Shown here: piece by piece, positions 1 through 8,418 of the stretch | How the letters are laid out: each line of letters starts with the position of its first letter | Position numbering within the stretch: position 1 is the stretch's first letter | Source: Janthinobacterium lividum PAMC 25724 | GTDB taxonomy: Bacteria; Pseudomonadota; Gammaproteobacteria; Burkholderiales; Burkholderiaceae_D | Assembly (NCBI GenBank): GCA_000242815.2 | Contig: AHHB01000028.1 | Span: 1 to 64,000 of the forward strand | Reading direction: 5' to 3' | DNA length: 64,000 nucleotides | Program-made: the position numbers and the translations under genes | Notes under the pieces: generated by a model | The model's input: only the letters and a program-made list of their open reading frames with translations | Database searches by the model: none | Told to the model about the DNA's origin: nothing

Positions 1-177
1 GATACTGTCCGATCTTGACATTGAGGATGGGTAACTGGTGCGAGATCTACGAAACTGGCTCGAAGCCTAAGGGCGGATACAGCATCCAGTTACCCGGTCT
101 TGATATGCCTACCAAGATTTTGACAGCGGTCGATACCGTTCGCAATATCACGAACGGCATGAAGGGAATAATACAAG

Positions 178-213
178 GTCGGATTAGCGGGGCAAAGCCC
201 CGCGTAATCCGAC
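178..213. repeat. REP-like palindromic hairpin
   Basis: An almost perfect inverted repeat: GTCGGATTAGCGGGGC, an AAA loop, then the complementary arm with one bulged G. It lies between the phospholipase-D remnant and the left edge. There is no T-run, so it resembles a dispersed intergenic palindrome more than an intrinsic terminator. From position 1 to 177 I see no gene I can support. Confidence 0.6.
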
Positions 214-233
214 AACAGTGTTGGCACAACAGT

Positions 234-470
234 TTACAGCAGCGCTTTGCGCCATTTCGCATAGCCCGCATGCACGGCCGCCACGTCGCTCGCTTCCAGC
301 GCATTGCTCAGGATGCGCACAGCCACGCCCTTTTGTGTCAGGTCGGCAAAGGCCCGCGTGCAAACGGCAAGGTGCGCTCCATCATCTGCCTGACGAAGGG
401 GGAGGTGCGCAGCGCCTGCAGGTATTGCCCGGCCGCGCTGGTGTTGTCGATGCGTTGCCCCGATGTTGGC
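234..470 (-). pseudogene. Phospholipase D-family remnant
   Basis: Reading leftwards, two different frames carry pieces that look like one phospholipase D/cardiolipin-synthase-like protein. One piece, at about 370-465, contains QYLQALRTSPFVRQMMERT. The other, at 234-350, contains GVAVRILSNALEASDVAAVH and then HAGYAKWRKALL, directly followed by a stop. The second piece resembles the segment between the two HKD motifs of PLD proteins. No HKD motif, start codon or C-terminal half is present, so this is a decayed, internally deleted and frameshifted fragment. The family assignment comes from remembered motif similarity and is moderate; the broken state is visible directly. Confidence 0.45.
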
Positions 471-509
471 AGATGCGCATGCCCGCACGGGGCGAGTATC
501 GCAAACCGC

Positions 510-1766
510 TTAGAACTGTTCCAGGGCGATCAGCTCGGCCACCGTCTGGCGGCGGCGGATCAGCCGCGACGGGTGTTGCCCATCCGCGCCATCGACCAGG
601 TATTCGGCTGCATGCGGGCGGCTGTTGTAGTTTGACGACATTGACGCGCCATACGCGCCGGCACCTTCGAAGACGACGTAGTCGCCCACCTGCGCTGCTG
701 GCAGCAAACGCGTTTCCACCACGCCGCCATCGCGCTGGGTAAACACGTCGCCCGATTCACACAGGGGGCCGCCGACGACGGTGGCGCATGCCGCGCTGGC
801 GTCCAGGGCGCGCCCGTCATGCGCAATCACCGACATTTCATGGTAGCTGCCGTACATGGCGGGGCGCATCAATTCATTGAAGCCCGTATCTAACAAGGTG
901 AAGTGGTTGCCGCCCATTTGCTTGGTGGCGCGCACTTCGGCCAGCAGCAGGCCCGCATCGGCTACCAGGAAGCGGCCCGGTTCGATTTCCAGGTGCACGG
1001 CGTGGCCCAGGTGCGCCTCGATCTGCTTGCGCGCCGCATCCCACAGCTGGAAGTAGTGGCCCGTGTCGACCGGCTGCTCGCCTTCGCGGTAAGGCACGGA
1101 CAGGCCGCCGCCCGTGGAAATGGCTTCCAGGTCGTGGCCCATGTTTTTCACCAGGTCGACCATGGTGCCGCAGACGGTTTCCAGGTGGCTGTAGTCGACG
1201 CCCGAGCCGATGTGCATGTGCAGGCCCACCAGGTGCAATCCATGGGCGCGGATGACGGCCAGCGCCTCTGGCAGCTCTTCGTGCCAGATGCCGTGCTTGC
1301 TGTTTTCGCCACCCGTATTGGTCTTGTTGCTGTGGCCATGGCCATAGCCGGGATTGATGCGCAGCCAGACGCGGTGGCCGGGCGAGACTGGGCCCAACTG
1401 GCGCAGCATGTCGACCGAGCCGCAATTGACTTCGATCTTCGCCGCCGCCACGCGCGCCAGGGTAGCGCGGTCGAACAGATCACAGGTGAACACCACGCCG
1501 GCGGCGCCATTCGTTTGTGCGGGCGTAAAGCCTGCCTGCAGCGCGCGTTCGATTTCGCCCAGCGACACGGCGTCGACGTGCACGCCCGCTTCGCGCATCA
1601 ATGTGAGCAGGTGGATGTTCGAATTGGCTTTTTGCGCGAAGCGCACGGTGTCGAACTGTGCCAGCTGGGCGACGCGCGCGCGGATGGTGGCCGCGTCATA
1701 CACCCATAGCGGCGTGCCGTGTTGCTGGGCGAGTTGGGCGAGGGTCTGGTCGTTGACGGGCTGCAT
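510..1766 (-). CDS. lysA: Diaminopimelate decarboxylase LysA
   Basis: Catalyses the last step of lysine synthesis, PLP-dependent decarboxylation of meso-diaminopimelate to L-lysine in the cytosol. The 418-residue product matches the family length. It shows the N-terminal alanine-racemase-like barrel with the PLP lysine in FAQKANSN (about K46), the GGGLSVPY phosphate-binding loop, EPGRFLV, and the C-terminal CESGDVF motif that completes the partner subunit's active site. I chose the ATG at 1766 because homologues begin just before the LWVYD motif; the frame stays open a further 23 codons upstream. It is divergent from a LysR regulator across a 95-101 bp gap, the classic lysA/lysR arrangement, so activation by LysR is expected. 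Confidence 0.95.
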   Translation of the reverse strand: MQPVNDQTLAQLAQQHGTPLWVYDAATIRARVAQLAQFDTVRFAQKANSNIHLLTLMREAGVHVDAVSLGEIERALQAGFTPAQTNGAAGVVFTCDLFDRATLARVAAAKIEVNCGSVDMLRQLGPVSPGHRVWLRINPGYGHGHSNKTNTGGENSKHGIWHEELPEALAVIRAHGLHLVGLHMHIGSGVDYSHLETVCGTMVDLVKNMGHDLEAISTGGGLSVPYREGEQPVDTGHYFQLWDAARKQIEAHLGHAVHLEIEPGRFLVADAGLLLAEVRATKQMGGNHFTLLDTGFNELMRPAMYGSYHEMSVIAHDGRALDASAACATVVGGPLCESGDVFTQRDGGVVETRLLPAAQVGDYVVFEGAGAYGASMSSNYNSRPHAAEYLVDGADGQHPSRLIRRRQTVAELIALEQF

Positions 1767-1818
1767 CGTGTGCTTTCGGTAAAAGAGGATATGACGGCAT
1801 GATGGCTGATGACGCTTC

Positions 1819-1833
1819 GAATATAAAATATCC
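1819..1833. promoter_or_regulatory. AT-rich dyad in lysA-lysR intergenic region
   Basis: The short divergent gap contains GAATATAAAATATCC, an AT-rich near-palindrome of the T-N(n)-A kind bound by LysR-type regulators. Its central position between the two starts would allow joint control of lysA and lysR. The symmetry is seen directly; LysR binding is inferred. Confidence 0.35.
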
Positions 1834-1867
1834 ATTTGAGCCTGCCTTATTCATTTATGATATGGGC

Positions 1868-2779
1868 ATGACTATCTCCTTGCGCCATATCGAGGTCTTC
1901 CGCGCCATCATGACGACGGGCAGCGTGACGGCTGCCGCCGCCATGCTGCATACGTCGCAGCCCACCGTCAGCCGCGAGCTGGCGCGCCTTGAACATTTGA
2001 CGGGCTTGATCCTGTTCCAGCGCGAGCGGGGGCGGCTGCGCCCGACCGCCCAGGCGCTGCAGTTATTCGAGGAGGTGCAGCGCGCGTATTTCGGCCTTGA
2101 GCGCATCGTCAGCACGGCGGCGGCACTGCGCCAGTTCGACCAGGGGCAGTTGTCGATTGCCTGCCTGCCCGTGTTTTCCCAGTCGCTGCTGCCGCAGGCG
2201 TGCAAGCGCTTCGTCGCCGACTTTCCGAACGTGAGCATCAGCATCACGCCGCAGGAGTCGCCGCTGCTCGAAGAGTGGCTGTCGGCGCAGCGCCACGATA
2301 TCGGCCTGACGGAAGTGGGCAATGCGCCACCCGGCACCGCGCTCGCTACCTTGATGTCCGTCGATGAAGTGTGCGTGCTGCCCGACGGCCATCCATTGTC
2401 TGGCAAGACGACCTTGGCGCCCTCGGACTTCGCGGGCCTGCCTTTCATCAGCCTGGCCGCCGTCGACCCCTACCGCCTGCAGATCGACGCCATCTTCGCG
2501 CAGGCCGGCGTGGAGCGGCGCATGGCGCTCGACACGCATAGTGCGGCCTCCGTTTGCGCCATGGTGCGCGAAGGGGTGGGTCTGGCGATCGTCAATCCGC
2601 TCACGGCGCTGGACTATGCGGGGCAGGGCTTGCAGATCCGCCGTTTTGCCGTGTCCCTGCCGTTCACGGTGAATCTGGTCAAGCCCCTGCACCGGCCTTT
2701 GTCGCAACTGGTCGCCCTGTTCGAGCAGGCGCTGCATGCGCAGGCGGGCGAGGTGAAAAGGCGGCTGCAGCAACTGTGA
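1868..2779 (+). CDS. lysR: LysR, transcriptional activator of lysA
   Basis: A 303-residue LysR-type regulator. The N-terminal winged helix-turn-helix ([16 protein letters not shown] to [15 protein letters not shown]) is followed by a periplasmic-binding-protein-like effector domain. Several stretches match the true E. coli LysR closely, notably [31 protein letters not shown] and NPLTALDYA, so this is the lysine-pathway regulator and not a generic family member. Together with the divergent lysA it should activate lysA when diaminopimelate accumulates. The start could be the ATG at 1862 or at 1868; I chose 1868 because it leaves the shortest extension before the conserved SLRHIEVF. Confidence 0.93.
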   Translation: MTISLRHIEVFRAIMTTGSVTAAAAMLHTSQPTVSRELARLEHLTGLILFQRERGRLRPTAQALQLFEEVQRAYFGLERIVSTAAALRQFDQGQLSIACLPVFSQSLLPQACKRFVADFPNVSISITPQESPLLEEWLSAQRHDIGLTEVGNAPPGTALATLMSVDEVCVLPDGHPLSGKTTLAPSDFAGLPFISLAAVDPYRLQIDAIFAQAGVERRMALDTHSAASVCAMVREGVGLAIVNPLTALDYAGQGLQIRRFAVSLPFTVNLVKPLHRPLSQLVALFEQALHAQAGEVKRRLQQL

Positions 2780-2849
2780 CGGCGCTTGTGGAGTGGTGGC
2801 GGTCAACAGAGTAAAATGGCGTTTTACTTATTCAAGCCTGATAACATCG

Positions 2850-4256
2850 ATGACCACAATCGCTACCCCTGTCCGCACCCGTTTCGCTCCCAGCCCGACC
2901 GGCTATCTGCACCTGGGCGGCGCCCGCACCGCTTTGTACAGCTGGGCTTATGCCCGTCACTTCGGCGGCACTTTCGTGCTGCGTATCGAAGACACAGACT
3001 TGGAGCGTTCCACGCCGGAAGCCGTGCAAGCCATCATCGAAGGCATGAAGTGGCTGGGCCTGGACCATGACGAAGGTCCGTTCTACCAGATGCAGCGCAT
3101 GGACCGCTACCGCGAAGTGGTGGCGCAGATGCTCGCCGAAGGTACTGCTTACCATTGCTATTCGTCGCCGGAAGAGGTCGAGGCGATGCGCGAGCGCATG
3201 CGCGCCGCCGGCGAAAAGCCACGCTATGACGGTACCTGGCGTCCGGAGCCGGGCAAGACCCTGCCGGCCGTGCCAGCGGACCGCAAGCCCGTCGTGCGCT
3301 TCAAGAATGCGCTCGATGGCGACGTGACCTGGGACGATGTGGTCAAGGGCACGATCACGATTTCCAACCGCGAACTGGACGACCTGGTGATCGCCCGCCC
3401 GGACGGCACGCCGACGTATAACTTTTGCGTGGCCGTCGATGACTGGGACATGCAGATCACGCACGTGATTCGCGGTGACGACCATGTCAACAACACCCCG
3501 CGCCAAATCAACATCCTGCGCGCCATCGGTGCACCGCTGCCGCTGTATGGTCACCTGCCGATGATTTTGGGAGCGGATGGCGAGAAGCTGTCGAAGCGCC
3601 ACGGCGCCGTCAGCGTCATGGATTACCCGGCGCAGGGCTTCCTGCCCGAAGCGATGCTGAACTACCTGGCGCGCCTGGGCTGGAGCCATGGCGACGATGA
3701 AGTGTTCTCGACCGAGCAGTTCTGCGAGTGGTTCAACCTGAACCACCTGTCGAAATCGGCGGCCCAGTTCAACAATGAAAAACTCGCCTGGTTGAACAAC
3801 CACTATATCAAGCAAGCCGACAACACCCGCCTGGCCGACCTCGCGCGCCCGCAAATGCTGGCCGCCGGTGCCGTCTTCGACGGCGCGCCGGACCTGGCGC
3901 AAGTGCTGGGCATGATGAAAGAACGCGCCAACACGGTTAATGAACTGGCAGCGGCTTCGATGCTGTTCTTCCGCGCGCCGCAGCCGGAAGCGGCATTGGT
4001 GGCGCAGCACATCACGGATGCCATCAAGCCCGTTCTGGCGCAGTTTGCCGAGCGCATCGCTACGGTGGAGTGGAGCAAGGAAGCCGTGGCCGCCATGGTC
4101 AAGGAAGTGCTGGCTGCCAACACCATCAAGATGCCGCTGCTGGCCATGCCTTTGCGTTTGATTTTGACGGGCCAATTGCAGACGCCGGCCATCGATCAGG
4201 TAGTGGTGGTCTTCGGCCGCGAGACTGTGCTGGCGCGTCTGGCAAACTGGCTGTAA
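2850..4256 (+). CDS. gltX: Glutamyl-tRNA synthetase
   Basis: Charges tRNA-Glu with glutamate. The 468-residue protein is of normal length. It has the class I signatures: [13 protein letters not shown] (HIGH region) at the N-terminus and KLSKRHG (KMSKS loop) near residue 240, followed by the helical anticodon-binding domain. The ATG at 2850 places the conserved [10 protein letters not shown] ten residues from the N-terminus. It lies about 140 bp upstream of a cluster containing five tRNA-Glu genes, so enzyme and substrate tRNA are neighbours. They probably have separate promoters, because a promoter-like sequence precedes the first tRNA. Confidence 0.97.
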   Translation: MTTIATPVRTRFAPSPTGYLHLGGARTALYSWAYARHFGGTFVLRIEDTDLERSTPEAVQAIIEGMKWLGLDHDEGPFYQMQRMDRYREVVAQMLAEGTAYHCYSSPEEVEAMRERMRAAGEKPRYDGTWRPEPGKTLPAVPADRKPVVRFKNALDGDVTWDDVVKGTITISNRELDDLVIARPDGTPTYNFCVAVDDWDMQITHVIRGDDHVNNTPRQINILRAIGAPLPLYGHLPMILGADGEKLSKRHGAVSVMDYPAQGFLPEAMLNYLARLGWSHGDDEVFSTEQFCEWFNLNHLSKSAAQFNNEKLAWLNNHYIKQADNTRLADLARPQMLAAGAVFDGAPDLAQVLGMMKERANTVNELAAASMLFFRAPQPEAALVAQHITDAIKPVLAQFAERIATVEWSKEAVAAMVKEVLAANTIKMPLLAMPLRLILTGQLQTPAIDQVVVVFGRETVLARLANWL

Positions 4257-4346
4257 AACTGGCCGTACACATCGCGACCAAATAGTCGGAAAAGAGTGTG
4301 CGGAAACCGTCCCGATGAAAAGTTGTTCATAGACGAAAAAGGGTAT

Positions 4347-4374
4347 TTGCAGAGTGAAACTTCTTTGCTATACT
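4347..4374 (+). promoter_or_regulatory. Predicted promoter of first tRNA-Ala
   Basis: TTGCAG, a 16-bp spacer and TATACT, with an extended -10 (TTGC directly before it), end 17 bp before the mature tRNA-Ala. The predicted start near 4381 would give a short 5' leader. This is pattern-based only. Confidence 0.5.
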
Positions 4375-4391
4375 CTTGTTTCTGCACCAAC

Positions 4392-4467
<76 letters not shown>

Positions 4468-4534
4468 GCAGCAAAATCGCAGTCAGGTTTTGTTAGTCGT
4501 TAAAGTGGTGCAGATGTTGTTTGGAAGTTCCGCG

Positions 4535-4610
4535 GTCCCCATCGTCTAGAGGCCTAGGACATCACCCTTTCACGGTGAGTACAGGGGTTCGAATCCCCTT
4601 GGGGACGCCA
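4535..4610 (+). tRNA. tRNA-Glu (TTC), copy 1
   Basis: A 76-nt tRNA with encoded CCA. The acceptor GTCCCCA pairs with TGGGGAC, and the anticodon arm CCCTTTCACGG presents TTC. It follows tRNA-Ala copy 1 by 67 bp, and the two are probably co-transcribed. Confidence 0.97.
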
Positions 4611-4743
4611 GGTAGTTGTGGTATAGTAGTGGCAGTTGTTTGTGCTGATTGTTGTAAGTTCAGGCTCGTAAAAACGTGCTCAGGGCGGAAAGCAAGTAGT
4701 GGAACAAAGTCGCCAAGTGCGGCTTTTATTATTTCTGCGCCCG

Positions 4744-4819
<76 letters not shown>

Positions 4820-4849
4820 ACAGCGCAGAAGTGAAAATGTAGTACCGAG

Positions 4850-4925
4850 GTCCCCATCGTCTAGAGGCCTAGGACATCACCCTTTCACGGTGAGTACAGG
4901 GGTTCGAATCCCCTTGGGGACGCCA
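4850..4925 (+). tRNA. tRNA-Glu (TTC), copy 2
   Basis: Identical to tRNA-Glu copy 1 and 30 bp after tRNA-Ala copy 2, so the Ala-Glu pair has been duplicated as a unit. Confidence 0.97.
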
Positions 4926-4975
4926 GTTCAGTCTGGTGTTTTGGTAGTGAAGAAGTAGCAGTGTTTCTGCGCCCG

Positions 4976-5051
<76 letters not shown>

Positions 5052-5131
5052 ATAGCGCAGAAAACACACGATAATCAAAGTCGCCTTGAGCGGCTTTTTT
5101 TATTTCCGCGACACTTTCCGCCATACCCCTA

Positions 5132-5207
<76 letters not shown>

Positions 5208-5249
5208 ACAGCGCAGAAAACACGTGATAACCAGAGTCGCCTTGAGCGG

Positions 5250-5406
5250 TAATGCCGTTCAGTTAGTGTTGGTGATGCTATTTTTAGCCCAAGAACAAGG
5301 ATTGGGGTCGGACCCTGCGGGGTCCGACCCCAGCTCTTTGCCTCTGGGGTTAGCGAATTTACTGGCGCTCATCAATCACGCCAAAACCCTTAACTGAACG
5401 GCATTA
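5250..5406. mobile_element. 157-bp MITE with 16-bp terminal inverted repeats
   Basis: The ends TAATGCCGTTCAGTTA and TAACTGAACGGCATTA are perfect inverted repeats. The element is flanked by an 11-bp direct repeat, GCCTTGAGCGG, that reads as a target-site duplication. It encodes no transposase. Inside is a palindrome (5304-5331) that recurs at 47565-47591. The long target duplication and terminus style resemble the IS4 family; that family link is an inference. Confidence 0.8.
5304..5331. repeat. GGGGTCGGACCC palindrome, copy 1
   Basis: A 12-bp inverted repeat, GGGGTCGGACCC / GGGTCCGACCCC, with a 4-nt loop, carried inside the MITE. The same stem recurs downstream of clpB at 47565-47591, and a degenerate half-arm (GGGGTCAGAC) lies at about 32806. 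Confidence 0.75.
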
Positions 5407-5450
5407 GCCTTGAGCGGCTTTTTTTATTTGCGTCAGTGATTTCTTCGCCC

Positions 5451-5513
5451 GGGGGAATAGGACTTAGCTGCCCGGCTGTGAGAGCGCTGCATGGCATGCA
5501 AGAGGTGGGGGTT
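5451..5513 (+). pseudogene. Second, more degraded tRNA-Ala relic
   Basis: GGGGGAATAGGACTTAGCTG followed by an insertion, then AGAGCGCTGCATGGCATGCA and AGAGGT. The anticodon-arm region is recognisable, but the D arm carries extra bases and the T arm and CCA end are lost. It follows the MITE-split terminator. From 5514 to about 5720 I see no gene. Confidence 0.7.
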
Positions 5514-5725
5514 ATCAGCTTGCTGCCGCGCTGCCTCACTACCGTGCTGGCAGCGCGAGCTGGGTATGTGTATGCTGCTCATTGCCGGCGCATCGCGCGA
5601 AGGGGATCTGGGGTAGGCCTGAGTCAGATGCTTGGCGTGCCGCCGCCTTGCATGTCTTCTTGCCATCATTCTGCTCCCGTGGGAGAGAGGAATGCAAATA
5701 AGGTGGAAAATAAGAAGCCCAGTGG

Positions 5726-5754
5726 TTGATTTTGGGAATCGCTTCGTGTTAAAC
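5726..5754 (+). promoter_or_regulatory. Predicted promoter for distal tRNA-Glu genes
   Basis: TTGATT, a 17-bp spacer and TTAAAC, followed by a GC-rich discriminator (TTCGCGCAC) typical of stringently controlled stable-RNA promoters. It lies about 70 bp before tRNA-Glu copy 3, so the last three tRNA-Glu genes may form their own unit. Confidence 0.5.
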
Positions 5755-5826
5755 TTCGCGCACGCTTTTTTGAGGGCTTAAGCAAAGCCTTCAACGAAGA
5801 GTCCGCTGAGAGTAAAGCCAGCACAG

Positions 5827-5902
5827 GTCCCCATCGTCTAGAGGCCTAGGACATCACCCTTTCACGGTGAGTACAGGGGTTCGAATCCCCTTGGGGACGC
5901 CA
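5827..5902 (+). tRNA. tRNA-Glu (TTC), copy 3
   Basis: A 76-nt copy identical to the other tRNA-Glu genes. It is followed at 5938-5960 by a clear intrinsic terminator. Confidence 0.97.
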
Positions 5903-5937
5903 GTATGTCGTTGTAAAGTGAGTGCAGTGCTGAACGG

Positions 5938-5960
5938 GCCTGACAAGTCAGGCTTTTTTT
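5938..5960 (+). terminator. Terminator after tRNA-Glu copy 3
   Basis: GCCTGA-CAAG-TCAGGC followed by seven T residues, a compact intrinsic terminator. Confidence 0.75.
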
Positions 5961-6022
5961 GTTTCTGCAGTTGCTGCTGTACAGGGTCAGGATGCGAAGT
6001 AATGCATTCAGGACAGATTTCT

Positions 6023-6098
6023 GTCCCCATCGTCTAGAGGCCTAGGACATCACCCTTTCACGGTGAGTACAGGGGTTCGAATCCCCTTGGGGACGCCA
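6023..6098 (+). tRNA. tRNA-Glu (TTC), copy 4
   Basis: Identical 76-nt copy. The upstream flank GCATTCAGGACAGATTT is repeated before copy 5, which shows recent tandem duplication. Confidence 0.97.
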
Positions 6099-6154
6099 GA
6101 TTCGCGTAGTAAACAGGTCGGGATGCAGGGTAGCGCATTCAGGACAGATTTTCT

Positions 6155-6230
6155 GTCCCCATCGTCTAGAGGCCTAGGACATCACCCTTTCACGGTGAGT
6201 ACAGGGGTTCGAATCCCCTTGGGGACGCCA
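6155..6230 (+). tRNA. tRNA-Glu (TTC), copy 5
   Basis: Last tRNA-Glu of the array, identical to the others and followed directly by a strong terminator. Confidence 0.97.
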
Positions 6231-6250
6231 GACCGGCTGAATCAGCCAAC

Positions 6251-6283
6251 AAAAAAGCCGCCTGGTAACAGTGCGGCTTTTTT
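6251..6283 (+). terminator. Terminator ending the tRNA array
   Basis: AAAAAAGCCGC, a loop and GTGCGGCTTTTTT: a GC stem flanked by an A-run and a T-run. It separates the tRNA unit from earP. Confidence 0.8.
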
Positions 6284-6330
6284 GTTGTTTGCCGGCATCT
6301 CAACGTTGTTTCCATCACCTTTACCTGCTC

Positions 6331-7500
6331 ATGTCATTACCTAGCGATCGCGCACCATCTTTGGCTATCTTCTGTAAAGTTGTCGATAATTACGGTGATA
6401 TCGGTATTTGCTGGCGCCTGGCGCGCCAGTTGAGCGGCGAACACGGCGTGGCTGTCACCTTGTGGGTTGATGATCTTGTGAGCTTCCAGCGCATCTGCCC
6501 CGCCATCGACGTGGCGGTAGAGGTGCAGCAGGCCGGCGGCGTGACGGTGCGCCATTGGCGCGCTCAGGATGGCGTGTTTGCCACTGACGATATCGCCGAT
6601 ATCGTCATCGAATTCTTTGCCTGTGACATTGCGCCCGGCTACATCGCCGCCATGGCGCAGTGCGCGCCGCATCCCGTGTGGCTGAACCTGGAAGGCTTGA
6701 CGGCAGAAGAGTGGGTCGAGGGCTGCCATGCGCTGACCTCGCCACGCCATGGCATGATCAAATATTTCTTTTTTCCCGGTTTCACGCGGAAGACGGGCGG
6801 CTTGCTGCGCGAAGCGGGGCTGGACGAAAAGCGGCTGGCGTTCCAGGCCGATGCCCTTGCCATGGCAGCATTCCTGGGGCAGTTCGGCGTGACGGCAGCG
6901 GAAATGTCTGCTCTAAAAGTATCGCTATTCTGCTATCCGTCCGCCCCGGTCGCCGAGCTGTTTGCTGTGTGGCAGGCGGGTAGCGAACCGGTGACGTGCC
7001 TGGTGCCAGAAGGCGTCGCGTTCGATGCCGTTCAAGCGTTTATCGGCGACGGTACTGCGGCAGTCGGTGCTGCGCGCACGCGTGGCGCGCTCACCGTGCG
7101 CGTGCTGCCTTTCGTGGCGCAAGACGATTACGACCGCTTGCTGTGGGCCTGCGACGTCAATTTCGTGCGCGGCGAGGATTCTTTCGTGCGCGCGCAATGG
7201 GCTGGCCGACCTTTTCTCTGGCATATCTACCTGCAGGATGAAAACTTGCACCATGTGAAATTGCGTGCCTTCCTGCAGCGCTATGCGGCCGATGCGGACG
7301 CTGCCATCGACAGCCTGGTGCAAGCGGCGCTGGCCTGGAATGGCGCTAGCGTGCACGCCTTGTCGTGGGCGCAGCTGTGGCCGGCCTTGCAAGCCGACTT
7401 GCCGCGCATCAGTGCGCGCGCCCAAGCTTGGCAGCGGCAGATGCAGTCCAATGGCGATCTGGCAAGTAACTTGCTGGCGTTTGCCGGCGCGACGAGATAG
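6331..7500 (+). CDS. earP: EF-P arginine rhamnosyltransferase EarP
   Basis: Transfers rhamnose from dTDP-rhamnose to Arg32 of elongation factor P, activating it to relieve ribosome stalling at polyproline. The 389-residue protein has the two-Rossmann (GT-B) layout. The N-terminal [18 protein letters not shown] motif holds the two catalytic aspartates (about D19 and D23). [13 protein letters not shown] near the C-terminal domain holds the glutamate and nucleotide-binding region. The ATG at 6331 puts this motif close to the N-terminus, as in the family; the same frame is open further upstream but runs into the tRNA terminator. The substrate gene efp follows 136 bp downstream. Confidence 0.95.
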   Translation: MSLPSDRAPSLAIFCKVVDNYGDIGICWRLARQLSGEHGVAVTLWVDDLVSFQRICPAIDVAVEVQQAGGVTVRHWRAQDGVFATDDIADIVIEFFACDIAPGYIAAMAQCAPHPVWLNLEGLTAEEWVEGCHALTSPRHGMIKYFFFPGFTRKTGGLLREAGLDEKRLAFQADALAMAAFLGQFGVTAAEMSALKVSLFCYPSAPVAELFAVWQAGSEPVTCLVPEGVAFDAVQAFIGDGTAAVGAARTRGALTVRVLPFVAQDDYDRLLWACDVNFVRGEDSFVRAQWAGRPFLWHIYLQDENLHHVKLRAFLQRYAADADAAIDSLVQAALAWNGASVHALSWAQLWPALQADLPRISARAQAWQRQMQSNGDLASNLLAFAGATR

Positions 7501-7636
7501 GCGCTTGCTTAAAATTAAGGTAAAATGCCCGGTTATTTCTAACGTATTTTTAACCGATCAAACGCAAGCTTGCGGCGCTGATGGCGCCCAGGCGGCAGAT
7601 GGTCTTCATGCAACCCCACTTTTTACGTACATTCCT

Positions 7637-8212
7637 ATGAAACCCGCAAAAGAAATTCGTGTTGGCAATATCATCATGGTCGACAGCAAGCCAATGATCG
7701 TGTTGCGTTCTGATGTCAACGGTTCGAGCCGCACGGGCTTCACCTACAAATGGAAGATGAAAAATCTTCTGACGAACACCCCGATGGAAAACGTGTTCCG
7801 CGGCGACGACAAGTTTGACGTTGTTGTTCTGGATAAAAAGCCAGTGACGTATTCGTACTTCGCCGACCCGCTGTTCGTCTTCATGGACACCGAGTACAAC
7901 CAGTACGAAATCGAAGAAGAAAACCTGGGCGATGCACTGCATTACCTGAAGGACGGCATGGAATGCGAAGCCATTTTCTATGACGGCAAAGCCATCTCCG
8001 TTGAACTGCCAACGACCATCGCCCGTCTGGTGGTGTACTCGGAGCCTGCAGTCAAGGGCAACACATCGGGCAACGTCCTGAAAGAAGCCAAGATCGAAAA
8101 CGCCATCGATGCACACCGTCATAGCGTGCAAGTGCCGCTGTTCGTGGCACAAGACGACGTCATCGAAATCGACACCCGTACCAACGAATACAAGCGTGTC
8201 GTACGCAACTGA
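7637..8212 (+). CDS. efp: Elongation factor P
   Basis: Binds between the ribosomal P and E sites and promotes peptide bonds at consecutive prolines. The 191-residue protein has the three beta-barrel domains. The KOW-like first domain has arginine, not lysine, at position 32 in the SSRTGF loop, which is the hallmark of EarP-modified EF-P and agrees with earP directly upstream. The reading frame continues far upstream inside earP, but the ATG at 7637 gives the conserved [11 protein letters not shown] start. A TTCG-loop terminator follows. Confidence 0.97.
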   Translation: MKPAKEIRVGNIIMVDSKPMIVLRSDVNGSSRTGFTYKWKMKNLLTNTPMENVFRGDDKFDVVVLDKKPVTYSYFADPLFVFMDTEYNQYEIEEENLGDALHYLKDGMECEAIFYDGKAISVELPTTIARLVVYSEPAVKGNTSGNVLKEAKIENAIDAHRHSVQVPLFVAQDDVIEIDTRTNEYKRVVRN

Positions 8213-8288
8213 TAGAGCGTCATGCTGCGCTGCTCGCAGGGTCCGACGAACACCGGTCCTGCCTGTCCCAGTGCTTGACTGCCAAGAA

Positions 8289-8316
8289 ACGCTGCCTTCG
8301 GGCGGCGTTTTTTTTG
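8289..8316 (+). terminator. Intrinsic terminator of efp
   Basis: ACGCTGCC-TTCG-GGCGGCGT followed by eight T residues, a textbook stem with a stable UUCG tetraloop. Confidence 0.85.
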
Positions 8317-8418
8317 CTTAAAAAATAATTTCTGTCGGCAACAATTATGTTGCAAGGACTGCTATGCTATGCCCAGAACATTATTGCGTTAGAAACATTG
8401 AGGTTTCCTGGAGATACC

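Larger units (their letters stand above)
5239..5417 (+). terminator. Terminator of pseudo-tRNA unit, split by MITE
   Basis: Without the inserted element, the flanks rejoin into GTCGCCTTGAGCGGCTTTTTTT, the same terminator-like motif found after tRNA-Ala copy 3. The 11-bp sequence GCCTTGAGCGG is present on both sides of the insertion (5239-5249 and 5407-5417). Confidence 0.6.

Noticed and set aside
15-635. A 206-codon plus-strand frame at the left edge
   Set aside because: It crosses the REP-like hairpin, runs antisense to the PLD remnant and the lysA 3' end, and shows no domain.
5436-5729. A 97-codon frame spanning the second tRNA-Ala relic
   Set aside because: It begins inside the decayed tRNA and has random composition; the tRNA relic explains the sequence better.
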